Positions 18,245 through 29,416 of a stretch of DNA of 64,000 nucleotides are shown piece after piece. The stretch's first letter is position 1. Every line of letters starts with the position of its first letter. The position numbers were made by a program, and so were the translations under genes. The notes beneath the pieces are model-generated. The model made no database searches and was not told where the DNA came from. It worked only from the letters and a program-made list of their open reading frames with translations. Source of the stretch: Adineta vaga (Eukaryota; Rotifera); assembly GCA_021613535.1 (NCBI GenBank), contig CP075496.1:11098001-11162000 (forward strand). The letters run 5' to 3'.

Positions 18245-19429
18245 CTATTTTAAAATATCCGACACTCGTGTTGTGACATTACAAGGACGAGACTTATACC
18301 AAATAAACTGTAACGCATCAATAAATCCGTGAGATCGACCTCGAGCAAAGGCTAGTTTATAATCTGGATATACTTCGTCGGATCGTGTACTACTTGCTGA
18401 TCCAAATAGTGCACTCTGCCGATTTTCATTTGTATAAAATTGCAGACCAACAACGATTGTAGTTCCATTCGGTTGATAAGGATTAAGAATTTTACGCATA
18501 TCTTTATAGATCGTAACACCTATGATGTTTTCTTCAGGATTCAACATAATTGTATTAGTAAGTATGGATGGTCGAGTAGCATCACCAGTTCCATGTATTG
18601 CTGTTGCACCATTAGAATAGATAAATGTGATTGTTGTAAGTGAATCAAAGGACCATGTCGCTTTAACACCAAGTAACTTGTCGTTTATTGTCAATAAATT
18701 GTTGAGAGCATCATCAAATGGTTCACCACCTAATGGTTCGCCAAAGAAAAGACCTTCTCGAACTATTAAAACACCTAAATGAAAACGTATCATGTAAATT
18801 TTTCGTTAATAGTTAAGATTACATACTTTCTGAACAGTTTTCTTCACGAATAGAAGAATGAAGCGTTATCTCATCAGAGGATATTATTGGAGCGTGACTT
18901 GATGTTGACCCATGTTTGTCAGAATCATGGGAAGCTTCATACTCAGTAGATAAACCTGAAAATATTTATTCATTTCAATATTTTGTATCGTATTCAGTAA
19001 ATTTTACAAATAGTACTGATTTTATCTTCATTATCATAAAGGATATCGGATATCATCTTTGAACCAACATTGTTATTTTCTGATCGCCGTTGTTTTAGTT
19101 TATGTTCTAAAATAATACAGTTTGATTAATGTTGACGAAGAAATATAAAATAAATGCTGCAAACCTTTTAATCGCAGTACGGCATGAGGACAAGGAATTT
19201 TGTGGAACGCGACAATTAAATAATCAAAACATTGACTACTAATTTTACCTCGATCAAAAAGTGATTCAAGAACATCCAATGTTCCACCCAAGGTTGTATT
19301 CTCACGCATAGATCTTGGAACATCGTTGCCCAAAATAAAATGAAGGCTTCGACGATCTACTTCTGACAAGGAATCTCTAATTTCGAGTAACAATCCTCGA
19401 AAATCAAATTCTTCATTCATGTCTGACAA
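18245..19429 (-). CDS. DED-jacalin protein without membrane span, copy D
   Basis: Exons 19165-19429 (DED-like), 19008-19106 (linker), 18827-18955 (linker) and 18245-18774 (jacalin). The DED (FDFRGLLLEIRDSLSEVDRR, then LGGTLDVLESLFDRGKIS) matches copies C and E. The third exon encodes a Ser/His-rich linker ending REENCSES and is shorter than in copies A, B, C and E; it has no hydrophobic span. The lectin domain (FGEPLGGEPFDDA, IYSNGATAIHGTGDATR, FARGRSHGFIDALQFIWY) is intact. With neither span nor signal peptide, a soluble cytosolic protein is expected. Another ATG at 19420 aligns with the starts of copies C and E (M-x-E-x-FDF) and may be the true one. Confidence 0.7.
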
Positions 19430-20789
19430 TTGTTCACTATAATGTGTTTTTGTTTACTAAAACACGTAATATTATCCCGTAGTAGATGAATACGAAAGTT
19501 TGAAAACACTATTGATATTTTATTGCACAATTATTGAATTATATACAAATACTAATAACAGACAGGTAAATAAATATACGTCATTTCACCATGGTAGATG
19601 ACGAATAAGTGTTTACTTTTACTCACATGTTTAAGGTAAGAATAAATCAATGCACGATTTTTTCCTGATCGATGACTAACACGGTCATGCAAAATTTTTT
19701 TGTTAATCCCACATGTGGTTTAAAATAAGATTATCATGCATATTCGCAAGTATCAATGTTATGGAATTACATTCAATTAAAAAGGAAGCATTTTAAAACT
19801 ACTGAGAATAGTATCCTATTCGTTAAGCCAAAGAGTTCATTCATTCACTTGTGTATATACGTGATTTCTTCCATTGAAAAAATGAAATAGCACGTACAAG
19901 AAAACATCGACTTTTCGAATACTCCAATACCGTATTGACGTGGTTCTGTTGTAAAAAATAAAATTAGAATTTAGTCTGTCACTTTTGTTTTAGTATAATC
20001 TAAGTTTTTATCTTCTGCGCGTTTACATTTCGATTCATCATATTCTTGAAGTACTTAATGAATTAATTTTCGTTGATTTTATGAGAGATAGACAATGTCT
20101 TTTGTTTGACCTACTCGATATTGAAACAATGAAACCTAGAATATTTCCAGAAAATATATCAAACAAAATTGTTGGCATAATTTCGAAAAAGAATTTTCCG
20201 TCTAAAATCAAAAGTAAAACTTTAGAAAAATCTTATTCACCATAATCCTGTTATTTAATGACAAGTCGATTTTTCCCTTTGCTTTTATAATGTAGCAAAG
20301 AAAACAATTTTCAATCACTTTATATGAGTCATAATTTTTATCTTTTCTGTTCTTCTTTATGGTTGAATTATCATATAATGCATCAATATCAATAGATACA
20401 TTAATTTAACTCATAGGAATATACCCATGGTTGTTTTTTTCCCAGCTACAATAGTTTGTCTATCATAACGTTATAAAAGTGAATGAGGTTCGATGACACA
20501 ATGCAGTTTAAAAAAATATATGTCTACACAAATAAAATCGACGATAACTATGTCAAACTGGGAAATTCTTATATCATTTGGTTTATAGATGTTGCATAAT
20601 ACGACAGAATCTTCAGCAAAGATAAGACAAATAAACCAATTGAAATTCTCATTGGATAATTTCATATATGATTGAAACTTTAAATAACTTGTAATTATAA
20701 TCAATGAAATATTTTATCTCTACTTTAGATATATCTTCATTTTATAGATACTACGTAATATTCGGTATTGACAACGTATATATCTGATA
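19430..20789. other. Intergenic, no gene seen
   Basis: Separates copy D from the plus-strand phosphoesterase gene. Only short unsupported frames, such as 20471-20704 on the minus strand. Likely carries the two divergent promoters. Confidence 0.45.
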
Positions 20790-21854
20790 ATGACTAATAA
20801 TTTAAAAAATATTACTCAAGATAAATCAAATGCTGGTGAACATATACATTATGGTCATTTCTCATTGAAAGATGACGATAAATCTCAAGATATAAGAACA
20901 ATTGTTCGTTCAGATAGTCATGATACTTGTAAAGACACATTAAGACGCATTCGATCAGATAGTTCACCTACAAAAATGTATACTTTATACATGTCAATTC
21001 CAATCAGACAACCACACAATCCAAACTTTTTCACACGACATATGGATCAAGATGAAAAGTTAGTTAAAATTGTTACCATTGCAGACACATATAATCATTA
21101 TTGTAATCGTGAATTTGATCGTAAAATTCGACAAATTCAAGGAGATATTTTAATTCATGCTGGTAATTTTAGTAATGGACAAACAACTTCAGAAATTATA
21201 GATGCTATTGCTTGGTTATGTTCATTGTATAACTTCAAATATAAAATTTTCATCGCTGGTAATATAGATGGAATTATTTTAGATGGTGTTCATCCTAAAG
21301 ATTTACAAGACAAATATAAAGAATTGAATCCACGCAGTAAAAATGTATTCTATTTAGAAAATAATATGATGAATTTTCTTGGAATTAATATTTATGGTTG
21401 TCCATATACATCCAAACATTACGGTGGTTTTCAATATTTACCTGAATCACAAGAAGCACGAAAATTATGGGAGAAAATTCCACACAATTGTGATATTCTC
21501 ATTTCACATGGACCACCTGCAGGTATTTGGGACAAAACTTCAAAAGGTATATCAGTGAACTACAAAGAATTTAAATTATACTTTTACTTTCTATATTACA
21601 TAGGTGAACATATTGGTTGTCATGTCTTACGAGACGCAATCGAACAAAGACCATCTTTAAAAGCTATCATATTTGGTCATGTTCATTCTTCTTACGGTTC
21701 TACACAAATAGACAAGAAATGGTTTATCAATACTTCTCAATATCATGGCATATTTCATTACGATAAAGAAAATCAACCATATGAAATTGGCATACGATGT
21801 TCTGATAAAAAAATTACTAGTGTTAATATTATTTCTTCTCAAATACTAGATTAA
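20790..21854 (+). CDS. MPPED1/2-like metallophosphoesterase homologue, probably catalytically impaired
   Basis: Calcineurin-like phosphoesterase fold of the MPPED (239FB) family. Two exons, 20790-21546 and 21604-21854; the 57-bp intron is in frame and open, so it can be mistaken for coding. About 335 residues: a disordered N-terminus of about 85, then the fold. Motifs in order: ADTYNHY, ILIHAGNFSNGQ, IAGNIDG, ILISHGPPAG and IFGHVHSSYG. Active relatives have D-x-H, GDF and GNH(E/D) at the first three places; here the His of D-x-H is Tyr, the bridging Asp of GDF is Asn, and the His of GNH is Ile. The later His residues remain. This points to a pseudoenzyme or altered metal use. The frame is otherwise clean, with no sign of decay. 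Confidence 0.8.
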   Translation: MTNNLKNITQDKSNAGEHIHYGHFSLKDDDKSQDIRTIVRSDSHDTCKDTLRRIRSDSSPTKMYTLYMSIPIRQPHNPNFFTRHMDQDEKLVKIVTIADTYNHYCNREFDRKIRQIQGDILIHAGNFSNGQTTSEIIDAIAWLCSLYNFKYKIFIAGNIDGIILDGVHPKDLQDKYKELNPRSKNVFYLENNMMNFLGINIYGCPYTSKHYGGFQYLPESQEARKLWEKIPHNCDILISHGPPAGIWDKTSKGISVNYKEFKLYFYFLYYIGEHIGCHVLRDAIEQRPSLKAIIFGHVHSSYGSTQIDKKWFINTSQYHGIFHYDKENQPYEIGIRCSDKKITSVNIISSQILD

Positions 21855-23773
21855 ACATTCCAATTTCAATTCAATAACAATGTTTCAGTTGTTTATAACA
21901 ACCTAGATGAACAGAAAACATATTTCAGAACAGCTAAAACAATGAAATGAGTCGATGAATGTGTTTTCTCTGATTGTGTATAGAAATGTTTTAAATTTTG
22001 TAAGATTATAATATTAAACGAGATAATTCCAACCAACTGATTCATATGTAATTTCTGATTCTAAAGATGCAGCAAGATATAAATAAGTTATTTATTATTG
22101 AAATAAAGACCAAAAATATTCTGTATCAAATAACAATTGTATAAATTCATGTTTTGTGTCTAAATGATACAAGTTTGATGATATTTCAAGTATATTTTCT
22201 AAATATTTAGGATCTTTTGGTAAATCAGACCATAGAAATTTAGAAAGATGAATGCATTCAGAAATCTCTACAAAATAAATCAAAAATTGTTGGTGTGAAT
22301 CGAAAAATTCAATCTTACTTAATTGACACTTTTGGTTAATTCGTAAAGAAAGTATTTGTAATCATTGTGATTATTTTAGAATAGGAAAGATATCAAGAAT
22401 ACATGATAGAACATCACATAAAGATGAAAAGTGAATAGCAATTATTGCCTGATACAGAAGTTCATTCAGTAGTTTATAATTAGAAAAAATTGCTATTTTA
22501 TAATCCAATTTTAATACTAATACCATAGAAACCGCCATTAGCAAAACTGAAAATTGATGTTAAATTTGCTTTTAATGAAAATCTAATATAGGCAGGTAAA
22601 ACAGTGATTAAAGGATTATCTGTAACAAGACTAATTGTACCTTGTTCATATGATGTTCATTTATCTATGGCTCGATTATTCTCTAAAAGAAAAAAAACAA
22701 TAATAACTCATTAATCGTTCACTCTTTTGAAGAATTCGACGAACGTTGAAAAGCACGATTATATATAATTTTACCATATAAACATCCTCATTACCACTAT
22801 TGATATTTGCTTCAAGGATAACACCATGCATTGTTGATGGAATTGATTGACCACCATTTTATTCATAGAAAAACTTTATGAGTGCGATAGACTTCAATCG
22901 ATACGTAATTCAGACAAAATCTTAAAACGAAATGTTTTTCTTTATAATTTTCTTTGTAGAAATTTATCATTAATAATAAGAGGCTTTCTAGTTTTTCGTT
23001 TGACTGAATATTTGGGATATGGATGTGAAGCAATATTGAAACGATTAATAACTCTTATTTCATTAATAGTATTATTTTATTTTCTGTCGTTGATTTAAAT
23101 TCCTAATCAGATGGTTACAACGATGAAATCTGTTCCTGATCGTTGATTTCGAAAATAGTCTCGGATTTCTCTTGTGAAGTATTCATTTTAGTATCACAGG
23201 TATAATTAGCGTTTATATTGGTTCATAGGCGAGTATGGACAAATACGTAATTGACTGGATTTCTTGAACGAAGAAACATGATCGATCCAAAATCCAAGTT
23301 CAAAGAAACAAATGTGAATGATGCTAGACCATGAAAAACTCTCATCGGTCCAAGTCTCATTATCACAAATGATTGTGTCATTGAATGATCCTCGAATTTT
23401 ACAAACTTGTTTGTTTGACGTTAGAATCCATCGCGTATCGAATACTTTTGAGTTTTGGGGGAATTTCGAAAAAATGTTTTTTTGACCTTTGACCCTTCAC
23501 TCCACCCTACCCTAGTGTTATTTTTCAATGTTTTCAATCATTTTTAAGATAATGTTTTTTTGACCTTTGAACTTTGACCTTCGATCCTTCACCCACATCC
23601 CGCCCTCACCTATTACTCCACTCATACCGACACCCGAATAATTTTTTAGTATGGGACCCTTCACCCTGACACAGACACACACATACACAAACTATTTTTT
23701 TCCATATGACCCTCCTTTCAGTGGAGGGAATCAGTTAAATATTATATTATATTCTTTACCTATTGATTTGATA
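21855..23773. other. Intergenic stretch with decayed coding remnants
   Basis: The minus strand holds two weak coding-like fragments: 22095-22283 (core DLPKDPKYLENILEISSNLY), reminiscent of the Leu/Ile-rich repeats of rotifer F-box-like proteins, and about 22500-22850, with a stretch (LITVLPAYIRFSLKANLTSI) broken by stops. At 23473-23492 and 23551-23570 the same 20-mer-like unit (AATG, seven T, GACCTTTGA) recurs in a C-rich tract. No intact gene. Confidence 0.4.
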
Positions 23774-25027
23774 TGACAGATAACAAAGATCAAGATTCGA
23801 CATATAATGAATTAGATCAACAACGTTTATTAAAACTTCAACAATATATTCGATTGTATCTAGAAAGAAAAAAATATGCTCCCATGTATGAAAACATGTA
23901 ATAGATTTTTTAATTCTTAATTACCATTGTTTTTAGGGTTCGAAATTTAACAATGATTTTATGCTTACATATTCAAGTATTATCGTTGATGAACCTTATT
24001 GAAGAAATATCTATAAAAAAAGGATAAAACAGAATACGGCAAAATAATTGAATCAATAAAAAAATCTATTCGTCAGTTAGCAAAAAGTGCCGAAGGTATG
24101 TTCCATTCTAAAATTTATAAAGTTAATGCTTTATTTCCTTTAAGGATTCTACATTAACAGCAACAAAATTTGATGAAGCATATAATATAATAATTTTGTC
24201 GCTTGATTGTGAATTTTCAAGATTAAAACAGATTTTTATGAATGAAGAATCCACTGAGTTACAACAAAAATTTGAACAAATACATGTAAATTCATATAAA
24301 TTATTCGTTTAAGATAAAATGAACATCGTATCTTTTTTAGAATGAATATGAGAATGAAAAATTTAAAAAAAGTTTTGGAACAGAAGAACAATCCAAACAT
24401 TTAACTTCTGAACATCCGAAAAAGTATAATATTTATCGTATTCGACAAAGTATTACAACAACCTTTGGTCTTTTGTCATCAATCCAATCAAATACAAATA
24501 CTTCACACTCGTCGTCATCATCATCATCACAGGCCCGACAAAAATCTGATCATGATACGAAACATTAATGTTTAGTGTGGGAGATCGAAAAAAATTATGT
24601 TACATTTTTGGCCATTACGAGATTTAGCAATAAAGATCCATCAATTAAAGGTAAAAATGGAGTTTTTCCTATATTGGATAGAACATATTTGCTGAAACGT
24701 CTTATATCAATTGGCTCAACGCGAGAACTTCCTGGACAAAAATCAATTACAGCATTCAAAAAGTCAAATATTCCGAGTGATTTAAATGGGTACCTCGTTT
24801 TAATTCCTACTGTCGCTGCAGAGAATGTTAAATGGGAAGATCATTATCCATATTATTTTAGTCAAAGTGATCTGATGTATATCAATTTCCGGCTTGCACA
24901 ATTATCCAAAGATATTGATATTGAAGATTATTCAACTTCCGAATCAAGTTCATCTGTACCAACATCTCGACTCGAATTCGAACGAATAAAAGATTGGATG
25001 CTGAACAATAAGCTTGAAAAGACATGA
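23774..25027 (+). CDS. Unrecognised gene, structure uncertain
   Basis: Starts ATG at 23774 with an acidic/Gln-rich helix (YNELDQQRLLKLQQYIRLYL). GT-AG introns are visible after about 23898 and 24091, and between about 24285 and 24342, and exons keep helical composition, including IIILSLDCEFSRLKQIFMNE and a Ser-rich tail near 24500. The frame in the second exon breaks in a run of seven A at about 24020-24026; a small length change there restores it. A further open exon, 24575-25027, starts after a TTTAG acceptor and encodes about 150 residues (LDRTYLLKRLISIGSTRELP, then an acidic Ser-rich end). Whether it belongs to the same gene is not settled. No domain recognised; protein likely cytosolic. 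Confidence 0.4.
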
Positions 25028-25730
25028 GTAACTGCACATAAACCACAACCAGACTTGTGACTTGTGTGTACTTGCTCATATACAACAACACTAATATGTA
25101 TACTTTTTTTACAAGTACATTCGACAACAATGACAATGTAGCCATTGACGAAAATGATACTTCATCACCGAACATCGAAATTATTACAAAAACAAACAAT
25201 GATAATACAAGTCGTGTAAGAATCAAACATTTTTTAATGCGATGTGAAGAATGAGCTATAGTGATAAATTTCTTAGATAAACGATAATATTATTTTTTAT
25301 TCAAATTAATATGATTTAAAAGAAAATACAGTTTTCTCTCATTCAGACGTCGAATTAATTAATTATGCTAAAATCTGCATAAGATTATCAATATTCAAAG
25401 AACTAAAGATTTATCATTAATAAATTGGTTATCTGCTTTATTTCGAACTATAAATAAATCCGCAAAATTCCATCATCTTCGTCATTAACATAAATCCATC
25501 CATACTTTTCATTTCGTTATCTTTATTTTTGAAAATCATTCCTCACATCCATCATCTTTCATTTCCACAAAAACATACCATTCCTTTCGAAAGTACTGAT
25601 ATCATAATATCTATTTTCAATATAATATTTTAGCGAATGCTAATCGCACAGCATTCCGCAGCCGAGTAAAGCTCGAGTATCGTCCAGTTAATGATATTTA
25701 TTCTCTATATTTGAGATTGATGTTATATCA
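25028..25730. other. Intergenic, no gene seen
   Basis: AT-rich spacer between the unrecognised gene and the VPS13-like fragment. Overlapping short frames at 24882-25254 on both strands have no coding features beyond length. Confidence 0.4.
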
Positions 25731-27592
25731 ATGAACAATGAATTTTCGCATGTGGTATCCGATGTTCCTGATCAACTTGAGTATTTTAATTCAAATGTCG
25801 ACATCAATTCATCCGTATGTTTAACTAATTTAACACTAGTTGATGTTCACTGTTTGGTTGATGTAAGTTAAATAGTAGATTTTAAATGCTTTTGACTCTG
25901 ATATTACTAATCAGTATCGTTCTAATACTATTGCGAAAAAGCAATGAGTGATCAATAACTTTTTATGATGTGCCAAAAATCAGTATTCTCTGTCCAGTTC
26001 TACGACTTCATTCTGATCCACCCGGATGGTATTATGTATCGGCATGGATTTAATCGATCAGTAAAATAGATAAAATGATCAGTTATTAAATGAAACCTCT
26101 CTTTAATAAATTATATGATTAGAAAATAAAATATTTTAACGGTCAGTTATACTAAACAATCAGTAGAAAAGTCAAAACAGACTAGGGTGTATTCGAGTTG
26201 TCGTTTGTTTAATTTCTTGAGGGTGTGGGTAACAATGGTAAATATATTGAATACTGATCCCACACTTTCACCCTCATTCAAATAAATCTTGTTTTTTCTT
26301 TGCTCAAAACGTCGTTTATTATTTTATGTTTACCTTTATTTTGTAGAATATTGAACCAATTGATTTGAAAACAAACACATCGAATTTCATTACATCTAGG
26401 AATAAAATTTCGTTGATTCTTGTGGCATAATATTTCATCATTTTTTCTCTACGACGAATCTTTTCTACTGTTTAGATTCCATCATATGGTAATACAAAAT
26501 GGATATCAGATCAAATTGATTTGAAAATGGAAGAAATTAGTTTCCGATATGAACATTTTATTCTTTTTCGTGATGTGGCTTCCGAATCTGAGAAAATCTT
26601 GGTAAAAGAAAAATTCATTTGTTTAAAAATAATATCAATTTGAATAATTTAATAGAGAATGATTTTACGTGTAGATGTATCTCATGTACCATATCGTTTA
26701 TTATTATATTCACCATTTTCAATTGTTAATTATACCGAGTTAAAGATTGAATTTCAGGTAGAAAGAATACTTTTTTAATATGAAATTGTAAAATTGTATT
26801 CGATTTTAAATAGATTGGGAATAGTCGAATGTTTATTAGTACTTCTCAAACACCAGTTCTAGTTTGTACAGAAAAATTCGAAAGTGAAGATAATAGAAAT
26901 GTAAATATCCAATCAAAATCAAAACAAATTTATATTTCATTATGACATAGGGTCAATTTCGTCTTTATAATGTCGAAGAAGATATCACAATGACAAATTG
27001 GTCGAAAAAATTCTCACTTGATGCTATTAAAAGTATCGATATGATATCGTGTCAAACAGCGAATGATCGTACATATATGGTAAATAAATTTCATTTTTTA
27101 ATGAACATAAAATATGTTTATAAATAGATTTGTGTGGATATTCTTACATCTTCATCGGGTTTGACCATAAGTATTAGATTGACACTAGCAGTACTTCTTA
27201 TAAACAAATCCATTCTACGTTTTTAACAAAGTCTTGTTTCTCAATTAAGAATTATTGTTTGTTTTAAGATTTCGATTGAAATAATTGAAATAGAATTAGA
27301 CAAAGGACAAAACAAATGGATATTGGTGCACCCGGAACAAGCACTTTTATTATTACGTCTATTAAGCATTCAATTCTTACATTTTCTTTTAGATGATTCC
27401 ATTATGGCTGCGCAATCTAAAAAATTGTTTCACACGTATTCGTTATGCACATAATCATGTAACATCTGATCCATTTCCAATTGACGAAGAACGTCAAATA
27501 CGTTTACCTATGAATTACAGCGAATATCCGCTTATTAGTGTCAACATCAAGCACGATCATTTGAATGGAATCAAAGTTATGTTTGAAGACTA
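25731..27592 (+). pseudogene. Isolated fragment of a VPS13-type lipid-transfer protein
   Basis: Exon-like pieces match the VAB/SHR-binding repeat region of VPS13 in order: PYRLLLYSPFSIVNYTELKI (about 26690-26756), a SQTPVLVCTEKF piece (about 26840-26880), WSKKFSLDAIKSIDMISCQT (about 27000-27060), VDILTSSSGLTISIRLT (about 27135-27185), ELDKGQNKWILVHPEQ (about 27296-27342) and IPLWLRNLKNC to GIKVMFED (27393-27592). VPS13 proteins exceed 3000 residues; only about 300 are here, with neither the chorein N-terminus nor the C-terminal ATG_C/PH part. A TAA sits before the only donor near 27225, and the junction near 27342 lacks a GT donor. The first piece (25731-25864) may be an upstream exon or unrelated. 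A broken duplicate is the best reading; a short expressed paralogue is possible. Confidence 0.6.
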
Positions 27593-27593
27593 A

Positions 27594-29416
27594 GACACTC
27601 ATATTATATCATCATCTTTTTTTAAAACTATTTCGTATTAATAATAAATTTAAAAAAATATAGTTTCATAACTATATTTCGATATCCATTGTCGAATACC
27701 TTGTGTTAAAATGTCTGGTTGAAGGATTATCCCAACTGTTACAAATGCAACCAAAAACTTCCACATTGATAAATGGTTTGAAACAGATACAATTAATGAT
27801 TCGGATAAGTGACACTCTTTTTCAGTCCAAAAATAAAGATATTTTAATGAAAAAAATGTTGATGCTAACTGAGATATTGAAGAAGTTATCGATTGAAATA
27901 TATCTGATGAATGTACAATAATACATGAATGAGTAATGTGATGTTTTAAAGTATCCCAAACTAATTGATTCTTCCATAATAATTCAAATAATTCATCGCC
28001 AATATTTCTGAAGTATTAAGATTTGGTAAAACTTCAATTCATTTATAAAAATCATTCATTATTGTTATTGTAGTAAGACGAAATAATTTACAAAGTTGAT
28101 ATGTTTCTGCAAAAACTTATTTTTATTTTAGAACAATTCCTAATAAATCTTCTTACTTGATATGAGATTTTTACTTAATTGTAAACATAAACGATTTAAA
28201 TGATATTATTTTGAAATAATTGAAAATATTTGACTAATTTCTTATGGTACTGAATATAAATGTCAAAGTTTTGTTTTTGCTAATGAACATGGAAGAACTA
28301 GACCTTCGAAATGAAATGATGATAACAGAGAAAAAATTCTATTTTCATCATCTAGATCAATATCAGCATAACCATCAATATTAATTGCAAGATATTCAAG
28401 ATTAAAAAAAAAGGTTTTAAAATTAATTCTAATTCAGAAAAAATCCATTGATAACGAATCGATTGTAGAGTAAGGTGGGGTGTTTGTGCAAAAATATTAG
28501 TGTATCTCAGTATAATGACTATAAATTTACTAATATCAGTTATTTTGAAAAACTTTCTTTACAAGTTATCTAGTTAAGCATATGCTCTATTGATTAATGA
28601 AAATTGCTTCTCAAAATCTTGTCTGTAAACCTATCGGCATCGGGTTCTTTAAAGACGAGTTTTTGATTTTTTAATTCTCCTACTGTGTTCAAATCGATAA
28701 ACCCGCTTCCCCTCTTAGGGTAAATGTATAATCCTAGCAATTTTTCTTTGTCCCGTAAAACCTAAGTTTTGCAGGATTCTTATGGGTTTTCTCGGTTATT
28801 CAAACGTGAAAAATATCGAATCTTGTTGTAAAGGTAATACCGCAAAAATAATTACAATGAGTTCATGCGCTGTTTTCCGTACATGTACGACAATATTTGA
28901 TCGTCCTTTCCTTATCTGATCCCGCTATAAACTCTAAAAAAATTGAATTTTTGCCGAAACTAAAAGGTTTTCCATGCTTCCACCAATCTATTTTAAGTTT
29001 GGTAAGATCGAGAAGGTTTGGCTGGTGAGAAGAAAAGCCATCTGAAGGTTTTCTATGTGATACGTGAAACCACTGATAGTTCTGTAACATGTTCACAAAA
29101 CCAACAGTGATTTCGCAGGCGGGCGATAGGTTTAGTCTATTTTCTATCAAAATATTCTTAGTTTTGTAGATCAGCTGCTAGTTCAGGATATTTTACACCA
29201 TACTATCGACGGTTCGTCAGTTTTCGAAAAGTTCAGCATGTTCACTAGTAAACTCGTTGTGGTTCTGTATATCTCCTACTGATACAATGACAGATCATGT
29301 CAATACCAAAATCAATACCAATACTATGCTATATATAGGTACAAAAAACAGTAATTTATTACAGATAATATTAACAAGATGAACACACACATATGGTGCT
29401 TTCATGAACATATGAA
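27594..29416. other. Intergenic stretch with a decayed Leu/Ile-rich remnant
   Basis: On the minus strand, about 28430-27660, frame-broken pieces such as NLEYLAINIDGYADIDLDDE and DELFELLWKNQLVWDTLKHH look like the leucine-rich part of F-box-like proteins abundant in bdelloids; they carry several stops and frame changes. That family call is weak. The open frame at 28863-29150 on the minus strand has no recognised domain. Confidence 0.3.

Noticed and set aside
21547-21603. Extra 19 residues in the phosphoesterase
   Set aside because: In-frame intron with GT-AG ends; removing it rejoins the conserved sequence.
25621-25700. Possible tRNA-like hairpin
   Set aside because: No cloverleaf with acceptor, D, anticodon and T arms could be drawn.
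28863-29150. A 95-residue minus-strand frame as a transposase
   Set aside because: No catalytic motif, no terminal repeats, no splice context.
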